Shown: piece after piece, positions 1 to 12,689 of the stretch | How the letters are laid out: every line of letters begins with the position of its first letter | Position numbering within the stretch: the stretch's first letter is position 1 | Origin: Gadus chalcogrammus | Lineage: Eukaryota; Chordata; Actinopteri; Gadiformes; Gadidae | Reading direction: 5' to 3' | Assembly: GCF_026213295.1 (NCBI RefSeq) | Contig: NC_079412.1 | Location: 20,652,996 to 20,716,995, forward strand | DNA length: 64,000 nt | Position numbers and translations under genes: made by a program | The notes under the pieces: model-generated | The model's input: the letters and a program-made list of their open reading frames with translations, nothing else | The model's database searches: none | Told to the model about the DNA's origin: nothing

Positions 1-11
1 GAGAAGGTGGT

Positions 12-239
12 CTAAATAAATTGCGCTGAAAAACGATAGCGCTCGTGAAGAAAATTATCAGGAAAATAAAGTATATTCAACCGGGGTCTTAATAATCGTT
101 CCTCACGGAGATTCCTTCTGAGGATCGCAGCCTCTACGTCCACAGGCTCTCGTAGAAAAGGACATGCCATTTCTAACACTTCCTTCTGTCGGAGAGCTGC
201 CTTTCTTATAGACAACAAACTCAGAGTAGGTCTAACCAC
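12..239 (-). pseudogene. PIF/Harbinger transposase, N-terminal fragment
   Basis: The 75-residue reading frame ends in RPRLNILYFPDNFLHERYRF, which resembles the conserved N-terminal block of HARBI1-type DDE nucleases (arginine-rich stretch, then 'ERYRFS'). It stops just before the window edge, where an intact protein would continue into the catalytic domain, so it is a decayed or split copy. The flanking sequence at 240-390 contains 'aactcagagcgaacaaactc' motifs like the non-coding ends of teleost Harbinger elements. The family assignment is by recognition of motifs, not by alignment. Confidence 0.55.
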
Positions 240-397
240 CTCCCGAGCAGGTTAGGTCCACGGCGTATGTTGCCGCAGCAACTAACTCTCGGTTGCGCTG
301 AACCTGCTACCTGAAACGGAAAACCCAGAGTTTCCACTAACTCAGAGCGAACAAACTCGGGGTTGCCTCAAAACCAGCTACCTGAAACAGGCCTCAG

Positions 398-440
<43 letters not shown>
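240..440. repeat. Harbinger-like non-coding end and (CAA)n microsatellite
   Basis: Two degenerate copies of a motif 'aac-c-gctacctgaaac' occur at about 300-317 and 368-390. They are followed by an uninterrupted (CAA)n tract at about 398-440. This is probably the terminal region of the Harbinger fragment to its left. Confidence 0.5.
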
Positions 441-441
<1 letters not shown>

Positions 442-1511
442 AATTGCTATTTCAGAATTTAATCAATATCAGAGTTTCATCTAAGAATTATTTAATAACT
501 ATTCATCTACACAGAATGTCTCTTAGGGATTCAAACATGTCAGATCAAGATCAAGTTAACCGTGCGGATATCATACATACTGTTCCCCATCTGCTGGTTC
601 AACCACTTTGAAGGCATGTCCATATATGGGCTTCCTCAGGTCGTATGACATCATACGAAAAAGTAATAGAAGTATTTTGACCTCAACCGCTTGACTCCAA
701 GCTGGAAAGTTTTGGTTTGATCCCCAATGTCCAACCTGTAGCATACTATAGAGCAAGAATCTTCTAAATAATTCAATAGTGATTTTAAATAATTGCAATG
801 CATCGTTATATTTACTTTAACATTTTGAACGTGTTTTTACAGAAAACGAACCGTTAACCTATCGATTAGATCGCCCCTGCCCCGTCCCCCTCGCCTTTTG
901 AACATGGACTGTCTGACTGCCTCTGACCACTACGCACTTTATTAATGCACTTCAACAATGCACTTTATACGATCATACTTCCATCTATTTATGGACTATG
1001 GACTGTCTGATTCCGCAGAACTCTATGCACTTCAATAATGGACTTGCTGTGTCTTATGTATTTTTTATTCAAGCACTGCTATAAAGAAAAATGAATGATT
1101 GCGCACTACTGGTTAGATGTTAAACTGTATTTCGTTTTATAGTTGTCCTTACTTGTGCAATGACAATACAGTTGAATCTAATATTGAATCTAATCTAAAC
1201 ATTCAAAGTTATAATATTTATGATATATCAGAGTTAAGTACAGTACCTTAGTGTTCTTCCTGCTGTGATGAAGTGCACATCACGAAAAACCCTCCAGTTA
1301 AGTAACAAGGAAATTATGTTGTGAACTATCCAGTTACTCCAGTTCCGTCTTACGTGTTATAAGCTGCTGTTCCATGACCTCAGTGACGAAGAATAATCGC
1401 TTTAATATGAACGATAAACAGAGAGCTCATGTGTAGAAGCTCATAGAAAAGCAAAGAGGCACTTGATAGTACAACCAGCCTGTAGAGACATCTCACTGAT
1501 GTAGCTACCAA
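440..1511. other. NLR-gene upstream block, copy 1
   Basis: This stretch is clearly homologous to 45,360-46,290, which lies immediately upstream of NLR gene A. The shared sequence includes 'cgtgcggatatcatacatac', 'gcatgtccatatatgg' and 'ttgatccccaatgt'. No protein-coding frame is supported. In gene A this block precedes the first coding exon, so it may hold promoter or 5' untranslated sequence. That is inference, since no transcript evidence is available. It is interrupted by a retroposon tail (866-1,200) and ends at a hAT insertion. Confidence 0.6.
866..1200 (+). mobile_element. 5'-truncated non-LTR retroposon tail
   Basis: The segment is absent from the homologous block at 45,945, so it is an insertion. 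It ends in 'caatgacaatacagttgaat' followed by repeated 'ttgaatctaat' units, the tail form of a common fish retroposon. A related tail stands at 9,930-10,110. Confidence 0.5.
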
Positions 1512-2443
1512 CAGGGGTGGACTGGGACAAAAATTCAGCCCTGGCATTTTCTGTCCAGACCAGCCCACTACATTATCAGCACTAGGGGTGGGACAAGAGA
1601 CGAACGGGAAGAACCCTGTATGTACTTTATTAAAACAATTTAATCAAGTACATACATCCGAATAATAGTACAGCACTGCAAATAGCAGTGCAAATTGCCT
1701 TTTTTTGTTTTTGTTTTTCAAGTTTGTGTCTCTTGTGCTGCTGACAAGAAAGGTGTGAAACCTGAACAGGAAGTTAACAGACATCCTGTGGTCGCTGCAT
1801 CTCCAACCCCCATATCTACATAGCTACAAAACGCTTGTTAAATGTCACACTTGATCCAACGCTAATTTCTCTCTTGCAGTTTTTAGTCTGTGAATGGGAA
1901 AATCTTTTTGTGTAAGCCCAGCATTGGTTAAAAGCAGACCCGGACAATAATAACAAAATATCCTGACAAATAATCTAAATAGAAACATATTACAGACAGT
2001 AGCAGTATTAGAGCTGAAACGCATTTGTTTCAAATGTGACTCAGTCATTGTGAAACCATAAATAGAGAATTTAATTTTTTTTATCTGTAGCTGCGAGAAA
2101 AAGTCTAAGATATGAATTAATTACTCGTGGGAGTCGCGGACTCCCACGACTCCGGCCCATGCCATGAGGTCCCGCCCACCCTGGTTTCTGTTGTGATTGA
2201 CAGCACTGCCAGGGCTCTCTGAGCCTGTCAGCCCATGATTGATTGACAATGACAAACATAGACCAATAATCTGTGTCGATGCTGGCCACACACTGCTAGC
2301 CCTCTGTTGCCCATTGGCCGGCCCAATTGGAGGGAATTTAGAGAGAGAGAAAAAAACAAAACATAGCGGACCGGACCGGCCCACATTGGGTCAACGGCCC
2401 ACCGGGACGATGCCCGGTATGCCAGATGGCCAGTCCACCCCTG
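1512..2443. mobile_element. hAT-type non-autonomous element
   Basis: The 932-bp segment begins CAGGGGTGGACTGG and ends CCAGTCCACCCCTG, a perfect 14-bp terminal inverted repeat of hAT type (CAG...CTG). No transposase frame is present inside. The 8 bp on each side do not match, so the insertion site has been altered or the ends have been reshuffled. Confidence 0.7.
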
Positions 2444-2698
2444 ACGCACAGTATTTGGTTTGTTTACAGCCTGCGCGCAACGTGATTCCTGGCCAAACGT
2501 TAGTGATTGGTTATGGCAGATCTTGAGTGGTACTGGGCAGATCCAATAGTTTTAAACTTCAACAGACACCCGCCTTCAAGTGAGTTAACGTTTGTCAATT
2601 GAGTAGGTCCAGACTCTCTGTGCAAATGAAATGAAGTACAAGAGTCTGGTAGGACCAGGCTAGGTGGGGCTGCATGCAGTGCTCAACTGTTTTTTTTT
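2444..2698. other. Intergenic, nothing recognised
   Basis: No coding frame, repeat terminus or RNA gene could be supported here. Confidence 0.4.
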
Positions 2699-2699
2699 T

Positions 2700-2769
2700 T
2701 TCCTTCCTTCCTTCCTTCCTTCCTTCCTTCCTTCCTTCCTTCCTTCCTTCCTTCCTTCCTTCCTTCCTT
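2700..2769. repeat. (TTCC)n microsatellite
   Basis: About 17 tandem TTCC units follow a run of T. Confidence 0.95.
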
Positions 2770-2939
2770 TCTTTCCTACTCTTTTTAACTCCATCAGTTT
2801 CCAACCGTTTACCTTCGTTCAAACCATTTACCAAATCTACACACTTGTATCTTCATAATATCGTATATTTATACTTTCTTCAGAATAACAGTTTTTTACG
2901 GCTTCTTTTTCAGTTTGTTTCATTGATTTACGTTGACGC

Positions 2940-3080
2940 TGGAGCGTTAGGACGTTCAGCAGTGTTGCCAGATTGGGTGTGTTTTCCCGCCGGATTGGGC
3001 TACTTTTGGAGGACGTTCAGGCAGTGTTGCCGGATTGGGCAGTTTTCCCCGCTCTATTGGGCTACTTCTAATCATGCACC
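2940..3080. repeat. Short repeated motif 'gttgccagattggg'
   Basis: Two copies of 'cagtgttgcc(a/g)gattggg' are separated by about 60 bp. The same motif recurs in inverted form at 57,200-57,296. It is probably part of a dispersed repeat. Confidence 0.45.
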
Positions 3081-3099
3081 GGCTCGCTATTCTCTCAAT

Positions 3100-3223
<124 letters not shown>

Positions 3224-3539
3224 AGCAGTGCAGGGCAATACATTTGACCTTTTACATTCTTCAGTTCAATTAATTTTACATTTCTGCATTTTTAGCAATG
3301 CTTTGTGCTTTTCATTTAGCTGTCACTTTATTTTTTTCCAACCATTTACATTTTCTTAAATGGTGCGCATGTAAACATTGTTTATTCCATTTAGACTTTT
3401 GTTCGATTCCCTTCACTTGATTTAAGCCACTTAACGTTTCTTTATGTCTCAATCTATGTGGCTTCATTAAAAATATGTTCAACCTCACTTTGTACACTCA
3501 CCCCATTTTCTGCAGGAAATGCATTTTCTAGTTGTATGA

Positions 3540-3625
3540 CAATGTTTATATGTGAAGCACTTTTAGTCTGCCTTGTGTATGAAAAGTGCTATATAAATAG
3601 AGCTGCCTTGCCTTGCCTTACCTAA
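3540..3625 (+). mobile_element. LINE/SINE 3' tail
   Basis: It reads 'gaaaagtgctatataaatag' and then 'ctgccttgccttgcctta', the typical end of a CR1/L2-like fish retroposon. It abuts the point where homology to NLR gene A breaks (about 3,621), so its insertion may mark the breakpoint that removed the NACHT end of the local NLR copy. Confidence 0.55.
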
Positions 3626-3655
3626 AGTCAATTATCCTGTTGGATATTTACACAC

Positions 3656-4927
<1,272 letters not shown>

Positions 4928-5135
4928 AGCAGACTGGAGACCTGGACACATACACAACTTCTTTGGGTTTGTGTCCAGGTCTCAGTGATTGTTAATTAGT
5001 AGCTCCTTATTGCCGGTCGCAGGGGGCTGTTGTCTCTGTTAACTTTGGCAACTACCTTTCCTTGACACAGATTCATAGACCCTCTCATTCTCTATGAGGG
5101 AGAAGATTTGGAGAATAATTATTTACTAACTATTC
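4928..5135. other. NLR upstream sequence next to exon 1
   Basis: It is homologous to 45,150-45,372 ('attgccggtc(g/a)cagggggctg', 'ccctctcattct'). Homology stops near 5,135, at the left edge of the Gypsy region, and resumes with the block at 9,924. Confidence 0.6.
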
Positions 5136-5192
5136 ATCGTTTCCACTAGGGCGTCACAATATATAGAATTTTTATCGCGATGTCGTCCCACG

Positions 5193-6635
5193 ATGACACG
5201 TAGTCTCGCGTTTTTTTTTAAAATAATGCATCCGCAAAAAATAGAAAACCAGGAGAACACGTTAGTGTATTGCATGGGAGATGAAGCTGAAGATGTGCTT
5301 AAAGGGCTAACGCTAACTGCGGACAAGAGGAAGGGGTACACGGATGTCAAGGCGGGCTTGGATGCATTTTTTGTGCCTAAAAAGAATGTAATTTACGAAA
5401 GAGCCAAGTTCAATCAGCGTGTGCAACTGCCAGGAGAAACGGTGGATTCCTTCATCACTGCTCTATACGGATTAGCTGAACACTATAAATATGGACAGTT
5501 AAGGAACGAGCTGATCCGCGACAGGTTAGTGGTCGGGCTGAGCAACGTCTCATTGTCAGAAAAGCTACAGCTAGACAGAGACCTTACCCTTGAAACTGCT
5601 ATAACTAAGACAAGGCAGTCTGAAGAAGTTAGAAGACAGCAGTCTGACTTAAGAGGGGAAAATAGCGGTGCAAGCAGGTGCTCTAATGTTGATGCTGTGC
5701 ATGCTAAAAGCTACAGAAAATTTCCCTCAAAGCCTCAGGCACAATCACCAGGCCAAGGTAAACCTAATGCATGGCCACAGTCAGGCTCAAAGGCCTGTTA
5801 TAGATGTGGAAAAATGCCCTCGCATGGAATAATGGAATGCCCTGCTAAAGATGCTGTGTGTCACAACTGTTGCAAAAATGGACATTATGGCAAGGTGTGC
5901 AGAAACAGTGCGAAATCTCTGAATGCTGTCACTACAGAGGAAGAAGAGTGCTTTTTCCTGGGGGCCGTGGATTCTGGAAAAGACCCGTGGACGGTGCAGC
6001 TACAAGTGAGACAAAAAACAGTGTGCTTTAAAATAGACACTGGTGCTGATGTCACCGCCATGCCAGCCGAGGTGTACCATGAGAATACAGGGGGGCATGA
6101 TGTGAAGCACCTGGCAGTGTCAACACGCCCATTGTTTGGGCCAGGTGGCAATGTACTCTCTGTCCTAGGTGTAGCCAGAGAAACACTGCGCGTTGGCAAA
6201 AAGACAGCCATAGAGGACATTTATGTCGTAAAAGACCTGCACACGGCACTATTGGGAAAGCCTGCCATAGAAAAGCTTCAGCTTGTGTGCAGGGTTGACG
6301 GCATCACCATGGAATCGTTGAAACAACAGTATCCGAAGCTGTGTAGCGGCTTGGGTCTTGTTCAGAGGCCCTACTCAATTAAATTACAGCCAGAGGCTGT
6401 GCCCTTCTCTCTACACACACCACGCAGAGTACCTCTACCGCTTATGGGAAAAGTGAAGGAGGAGATAGACCGTATGGAGAAGATGGGCGTAATCACCAAG
6501 ATTGAGGAGCCGACTGATTGGTGTGCCGGGATGGTGGTGGTGCCGAAAAAAGCAGGTGCTGTCCGCATTTGTGTGGATTTCACAAAAATGAACGAATCAG
6601 TATGCAGAGAAAAGTTTATCCTGCCTTCTGACTAA
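5193..6635 (+). pseudogene. Ty3/Gypsy gag-protease-RT (N-terminal part)
   Basis: The 480-residue frame has a retrotransposon gag region (residues ~20-150), two CCHC-type zinc knuckles (about 202-216 and 223-236; CX2CX4HX4C is clear in the second), an aspartic protease with the DTGA active site (282-285), and the start of reverse transcriptase (from about 360). A TAA stop at 6,633-6,635 cuts the polyprotein inside RT, and the frame resumes at 6,648. The 5' LTR, primer site and true gag start are missing, so the first Met here is unlikely to be the original start. This is a transposon remnant, not a host gene. Confidence 0.9.
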
Positions 6636-6647
6636 CACACTCTGGGC

Positions 6648-6960
6648 ATGCTAGCTGGCGCAACAGTATTCAGCAAACTAGATGCCAACATGGGCTTTTG
6701 GCAAGTACCATTGACAAAAGAGTCGGCCAAATACACCACCTTCATCACGCCTTTTGGGCGCTACTATTTTAACCGTCTACCCTTCGGCATAGCATCAGCT
6801 CCCGAGCACTTCCAAAAGATGATAGTGACAGAAGTGACCAGTGGCCTGGAGGGGGTACTGTGTCACATGGATGACATCCTGGTCTGGGGACAGACACAGG
6901 AGGAGCATGATGTGCGGCTACATGCGGTGCTAGAGAAGGCACAAAAGGCCGGCTCGTCAT
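6648..6960 (+). pseudogene. Ty3/Gypsy reverse transcriptase core fragment
   Basis: The frame contains 'FSKLDANMGFWQV', 'YYFNRLPFGI' and the catalytic 'MDDILVWG' box (the usual Tyr/Val-x-Asp-Asp position). It breaks off near 6,950. The thumb and RNase H regions that should come next are gone; the following sequence is already the integrase zinc-binding region in another frame. The copy therefore has an internal deletion, probably more than 1 kb judged against typical Gypsy pol length. Confidence 0.85.
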
Positions 6961-6982
6961 CCCATCGGCCTTACAAGTTGAT

Positions 6983-8149
6983 GTGCTGGAGAGACTACAT
7001 GAGGGACACCTGGGGGTGACAAAGTGCAGGGGCCGGGCCAAACAGACGGTATGGTGGCCAGGACTCAGCAGCCAGCTGAATGACATGGTGCTGAAATGTA
7101 GGACCTGCATTCAGGAGAGAAGGAACGTCACAGAGCCGCTGATGCCAACGGAGATGCCAGACAGGCCTTGGCAAACCTTGGGAGCTGACCTTTTCACCCT
7201 GAAGGACAAGGCCTATCTACTGGTAGTAGATTATTTCTCGAGGTACGTGGAAGTTGCACTGCTGTCACCCACAAGGTCCACAGATGTGGTGGTGCACCTG
7301 AAATCCATGTTTCCTCGTCATGGAATTTGTGAATTTCTTAAAAGTGACAATGGGCCCCAGTTCTCCGGTAGCCACTTCAAAGCCTTTGCAGCAGAGTATG
7401 GCTTTGTGCACATCACGAGCAGCCCCAGGTTTCCTCAGAACAATGGGGAGGCGGAGCCCGCTGTACAAACCGTAAAAAACCTGCTAACAAAGGCATCAGA
7501 CCCATATCTTGCATTGCTGGCCTACAGAGCAACCCCTCTACAGAACGGTTATAGCCCAGCCGAACTGTCGATGGGGCGCCGCCTCCGCACTACAGTTCCT
7601 GCCCTTCCAACCCTGCTGAATCCAGTGTTGCCTGACTACAATGCGCTGGAGGCCAAAGAAAAGGAGAAGAGGAGGAATGACGCAAGATCCTTCGACAAGA
7701 GACACGGAGCGAGAAACCTAGAGCCTCTCGTACCTGGGGAGGATGTGTGGATCACCGATGCACGAGTCCAGGGCAAAGTGCTATCTACACACAACACCCC
7801 TCGCTCTTATATCGTCCAGGTGCCTCAGGGCACACTGAGGAGGAACCGGCTTCACTTGGTGCCACTGCAGACTAACGGTGGGGTAGTGGACGCTGATGAG
7901 GGAGGAGAATCACCTGCACCAGATTCAGCTCCACCAGTGAAAACATCACCAAGCAGAGAGGGCCCCACCACCACAGAGACTGTGTGGACCAGGTGTGGGA
8001 GAGAGGTTAGACATCACCCAGCAGAGAGGGCCCCACCACCACAGAGACTGTGTGGACCAGGTGTGGGAGAGAGGTTAGACATCACCCAGCAGAGAGGGCC
8101 CCACCACCACAGAGACACATGTGTGGACCAGGTGTGGGAGAGAGGTTAA
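6983..8149 (+). pseudogene. Ty3/Gypsy integrase
   Basis: The 388-residue frame has an HHCC zinc-binding motif (H6, H9, C39, C42 of this frame) and then the DDE core: D69 in 'LGADLF', D122 in 'SDNGPQF' and E158 in 'NNGEAEPAV'. A C-terminal domain ending 'GTLRRNRLHLVPL' follows. The tail is extended by a 68-bp tandem repeat. Catalytic residues are present, but the pol frame upstream is deleted. Confidence 0.9.
7953..8145. repeat. 68-bp tandem repeat in the integrase tail
   Basis: Nearly three copies of a unit starting 'gcagagagggccccaccacc' begin at 7,953, 8,021 and 8,089. The unit is not a multiple of three, so each copy is read in a different frame. Confidence 0.9.
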
Positions 8150-8613
8150 AAAGCCGCAGAGACTTGATTTGTGATTGATTGATTGTTTTTCCACAGTAAA
8201 AAAAAAAAGGAAGAAAAAGAGAGTGACATGTGATTGTTAAAATTGTTCTGCTTCACTGTTTACATTTACCTGAAACCTGAGAGTTTACGTTTTGAGAACA
8301 CAGCCTGCTAAAGTAATAGTTCACAGTATGGTAATGTGTAAGTTATTTTATTTATATTTTGCATGCTTCAAACAGGGACAGATCAGGGACAGGTCTTCCA
8401 GCAAAAGGGCAGAATAAACCCCTTAAGACCTGCAGAGACAAAGGTAGTCCACCCTTTGTTCTTAAAGAAAGGGAGATGTGGTATTATTGAATAATACTGT
8501 AAGGAATGCCTTTATTTTGTAGCAACCTGATGACGTCTGTACCGGGGGCGGGGTTAGCTGGAGTCCCGTGCATGCGCACACTAGTGTACGGTCAGGTGAC
8601 GGCTGGAGAAGTA

Positions 8614-9768
8614 TGGAGGTAGATTTGTGTCTTTATTATGCAATCAAAAATAATAGGTTTGAGAGCAAAACTTTCCACACTGCAATCAAAAAATAGGTTT
8701 GAGAGCAAAACTTTCCACACTGCAATCAAAAAATAGATTTGAGAGCAAAACTATCGACACTGCAATCAAAAAATGTTTTATTGCAAGATAAATTAATGTG
8801 ATAAAAAAAAATATTAATGGGAATCCAAAAGTTTTGTTTGCAAACCCAAAAGTTTTGTTTGCAAATCCAAAAGCTTTGTTTGCGAATCCAAAAGTTTTGT
8901 TTGCGAATCAAAAAGCTTTGTTTGCGAATCCTAAAGTTTTGCTTGCGAATCCAAAAGCTTTGCTTGCTGTTGAGCTGAATCTCGTGGGCGGGACCTACGC
9001 CAAAAGATGTAAGACACGTCTCTATTGGCTAGTCTCGATCGGAGTGACAGCTTGGCAACATCCGAAAAGCCGCTGCCCCCCGACCGCCTCCAGAAGCAGA
9101 TTGTCGGCCTGACGGACAGGGTGTTCGTTTGTGCCTCTCAATCCGCGGCGGCGGTCAACAACATCGCCCTGCTCTCCTCTGCCATGGTCTCCTTGTCGGC
9201 TGACAGGGAGGCCTACGGAATTTTCAGGGAGCGCAAGCGCGCGCACGGGACAAGCCCAGGCGAAGCCTAGACGGCGTAGCCTACATGAAATATCACTCCC
9301 TCTCTCGTTACTAACTGTGAATGTTGCCAAGCTGTCACTCCGATCGAGACTGGCCAATAGAGACGTGTCTTACATCTTTCGGCGTAGGTCCCGCCCACGA
9401 GATTCAGCTCAACAGCAAGCAAAGCTTTTGGATTCGCAAGCAAAACTTTAGGATTCGCAAACAAAGCTTTTTGATTCGCAAACAAAACTTTTGGATTCGC
9501 AAACAAAGCTTTTGGATTTGCAAACAAAACTTTTGGGTTTGCAAACAAAACTTTTGGATTGCCATTAATATTTTTTTTTATCACATTAATTTATCTTGCA
9601 ATAAAACATTTTTTGATTGCAGTGTCGATAGTTTTGCTCTCAAATCTATTTTTTGATTGCAGTGTGGAAAGTTTTGCTCTCAAACCTATTTTTTGATTGC
9701 AGTGTGGAAAGTTTTGCTCTCAAACCTATTATTTTTGATTGCATAATAAAGACACAAATCTACCTCCA
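8614..9768. mobile_element. Foldback element with TA target duplication
   Basis: The two arms, 8614-9061 and 9321-9768 (448 bp each), are near-perfect inverted copies. The ends are TGGAGGTAGATTTG / CAAATCTACCTCCA, flanked by TA on both sides. Each arm contains about three units of a ~41-bp repeat ('gagagcaaaactttccacac') and about eight to nine ~19-bp units ('aatccaaaagttttgtttgc'). The 259-bp spacer is GC-rich and unlike the AT-rich arms. A TA duplication suggests mobilisation by a Tc1/mariner-like transposase; none is encoded. Confidence 0.85.
9063..9270 (+). other. Foreign open frame captured in the foldback spacer
   Basis: The spacer holds an open frame of about 68 residues (from 'SEKPLPPDRLQKQIVGL' to a TAG stop) with an Ala/Ser/Leu-rich helix-like stretch 'SQSAAAVNNIALLSSAMVSL'. 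I do not recognise it. It could be a piece of a host exon or of a retroelement gag. Base composition differs sharply from the arms, so it was probably acquired. Confidence 0.4.
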
Positions 9769-10631
9769 TAGAGAAGAAGCTTAATAAAGACACACCCGAC
9801 AACTGACACTTTGTCGGGTCACACTCGCTCGTTCACTCAATCGTTGACTCATTCGCTGACGTCACTCACACACACACACACACACAGACATTCTTGCGCA
9901 GACACATCGCTACTCTCGTAACACTCAGAACTCTATGCACTTTAATAATGCACTTGCATTCTGTGTCTTATGTATTTTTTTATTCAAGCACTGATATAAG
10001 GAAAAACACTTTTTAATGATTGCGCACTACTGATTAGATGTTAAACTGCATTTCGTTGCACTCGTTGCAATGACAATAAAGTTGAATCTAATCTTGAATG
10101 TAATCTAAAGATTCATAGTTATACATATTTATGATATATCACAGAGTGGAATACAGTACCTTAGTGTTCTTACTGCTGTGATAAAGTGCGCCGCGACCAC
10201 ACCAAACACTCGACTCAGTGAAAAGGAAATGATGTTGTGAAATGTCAATGTGAAACTACCCGGTTGAACCAGACCCCTCCCAGTTCAGACTCCTCCCAGC
10301 CTTTCGTCTAAAGGCTGCTGTTCAATGACCCAGCCTGTATGTCCATGATGCAGCTCATAATTTACAGCCAGGGCCGTAGCTACCATTGAGGACACCGAGG
10401 TCATGTCCACGCCGGTATTTGTTTCCTTAAATTTTGTTTATGTGATAACGGCGCAGTGTAATTAAAACGTGTCAATACGCTGGTCCACCAAAAGGTGGCA
10501 TATATACTGCTATTGACTATATGACTTCAGTCTCCAGATGTGGATATCATTTATGCTATGATTACCATGAAGCAGCAACATAGAGGCAATTTTATCCTAA
10601 TATTAAATGCGTCCTTTGCATTTACCTCACA

Positions 10632-10832
10632 TTGCCAGTGACCACATGCTCGTGTGAGAGGTCTTTTTCGACTCTACGCCGCCTCAAAACCTGGTTAAGA
10701 TCCAGTGTGGGGCATGAGAAGCTTTCTGGCCTTGCTCTTATAAATGTGCATAGAAAGAATTCCCCTGGATCCCATGAGCGTCCTCCAGAGATGGGCTGCA
10801 GCTGGCCAAAGAAGAATTGTCACTTGTTTTGA
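10632..10832 (+). pseudogene. hAT transposase C-terminal (hATC) fragment
   Basis: The 66-residue frame contains 'CSCERSFSTLRRLKTWLRSS' and 'KLSGLALINVHR', the conserved hATC dimerisation block of hAT transposases, close to zinc-finger MYM/52-kDa-repressor-like copies in fish. The catalytic RNase-H-like fold is missing. Confidence 0.85.
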
Positions 10833-11101
10833 TAAGATGTAAGACTTATTGTAAGCTATGGCATTACTGTACTTATTGTTACCTATATGCATTCTTTATT
10901 TATCAACAGTTTTGAGTCAACTGAATTGATATGGGTTAAATGTGTAATCAATTAATTCTTTATATCATTGCAGAACAGAAGAAGCCTGAGCAGGATCTTC
11001 ACCTTCATCATCTATTTGTTCCACTCACCATAGCCTACCAACACTTAATATGATAGATACAGATCCTCTTAGTTATAGTTTTTTGTGAGGCAGCAGCACC
11101 T

Positions 11102-11206
<105 letters not shown>

Positions 11207-11406
11207 TGTGGCTGCCGAATGTTGACCTCGGTATTTAAAAAATCCTGGCTACAGTAATAAACATAACGAATAAATAAACATGAAGTAGATCATGCGTCCT
11301 CTTCTCTGTTTCTATTGAACACCTCCATGTAGAATCCTCTTCCGTCCTTTAAAGACAGATTTGCATCTTGTTTACATGAACACTTTATTTGCTTCATTGT
11401 GAACGT

Positions 11407-11800
11407 TGTGGCATCCCGCCCCGTAAACCTCGGCCCGGATCAGCCCGAGGGTTGGTCCTGGATGGCCGTTACCACCGTCACCCACCAGCCCGGCGACGGA
11501 GAGCAACGACCGAACCCCAATCAGCTTGATTGGGGGACACCTGGCCGAAAGCTGAGGAGCCACTATAAGAGGACTGACATTTGGGCAGACCAGGAGCGGG
11601 AGCGAGGAAGGAGGAAGCGCTCGTGTCCGCGAGAGGCCAGAGGCCCACGGAGGCCCACGGAGGCCCACGGAGGCCCACGGAGGCCGCGTTTACTTTGCCT
11701 GTCACAGATGTATGCAATAAATGCCTTTAATGGCTTAACCCACACTGCCAAGCGTCATTTGTACGTGGAACCCGTCTCATTCAAGGAGCGGGTTGCCACA
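11407..11800 (+). repeat. 5' LTR of the deleted element
   Basis: It is 394 bp long and nearly identical to the 3' LTR. It carries four copies of 'aggcccacgg', where the 3' LTR has about two, a length difference between the two ends. Confidence 0.9.
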
Positions 11801-11814
11801 TATGGTGGAGAATG

Positions 11815-12689
11815 CAGGCAGCATGAAGATCCCACTACGACCCCCCGGTAAAGTACCCCACCCATTCAGAATGCAGTACCCGGATTGGACAGACGGCGCT
11901 ACCGCGAGGGACGCCGCTGCCGACGCAAGGAACGCCACCGCCGCCGTAAGAGACGCCGCTGTAAGGGACGCCGCCGCCGCAAGGGACGCCGCCGCCGCAA
12001 GGGACGCCGCCGCCGCCGCAAGGGACACCGCTGCCACCGGCGCCGCAGCGCGAGACGAGGCTGCAGCGCGAGACCGGGACGTGACAGTGCCGTCGGCCTA
12101 CGTGGACGTGGGGACGGGCCGGCCCTGCATGCTGGCGACATGTTGGGCAAAGGAAGCGTCCGGGTGCCCAACCGTACCTGCGAGGGTGATGTCCAAACAG
12201 ACGCAGGCCATAGTGGACACTGGCAGCATGGTCACCCTCCTCCGGCCCGACCTGGCGGGGGGAAGGGAAGGGTCACCCATGGAGGTGACATGCGTACACG
12301 GAGACACACAAAAATACGAGACCTGCCACGTGGTCGTACGGACACCACAGGGGGTGTTCACGGCTAGGGCAGGGGTCGTGCCACACCTCCCGGTGCCGTT
12401 CCTAATCGGGAGGGATTGCCCGATATTTCGCCGGTTTTGGGACCTGGCACGAGAGTCCCGGGGCAGGAGAGATGCCACCGCTGAAGCAGCCGCCGCCGAA
12501 GCAGCGGGAGAGGAAGCAGCGGGAGAGGAAGCAGCGGGAGAGGAAGCAGCGGGAGACGACGCAGCCGGAGACGACGCAGCCGGAGACGACGCAGCCGGAG
12601 ACGACGCAGCCGATGCCTTGCCATGCCAACGAGATACCGGCCTGGGCGGGTCCCCTGTCTACCCGGGGCTTGGACAAAGGGTGGAGGAG
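11815..12689 (+). pseudogene. Retroviral-type aspartic protease remnant with Ala/Arg-rich repeats
   Basis: The internal frame begins with degenerate 'RDAAAA' repeats from a GC-rich tandem tract (11,900-12,060). It continues into a protease-like domain with 'AIVDTGSMVTLL' (active-site Asp-Thr-Gly) and 'PFLIGRDCP' about 85 residues later, as expected for retropepsins. 'AAGEE/AAGDD' tandem repeats (12,480-12,610) follow. Gag, RT and integrase are absent. The frame runs on into the 3' LTR, which is probably fortuitous. Confidence 0.75.

Larger units (their letters stand above)
8477..9923 (+). mobile_element. Gypsy 3' LTR, split by a foldback element
   Basis: A purine tract (aaagaaagggaga) precedes TGTGGTATTATTG. 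The LTR end reads ...CTCTCGTAACA. Removing the foldback insert leaves an LTR of about 290 bp. Right of it, NLR upstream sequence begins. No matching 5' LTR was found. Confidence 0.75.

Noticed and set aside
8798..9656. Repetitive reading frames over the foldback arms ('NPKVLFANPKALFA' and 'RKQSFWIRKQNF')
   Set aside because: Both strands of the inverted arms give mirror versions of the same frame; they follow from the 19-bp tandem repeat and have no protein counterpart.
11899..12171. Arg-rich frames on both strands at the GC-rich tract
   Set aside because: They are other frames of a CGC/GCC-type tandem repeat inside the LTR element.
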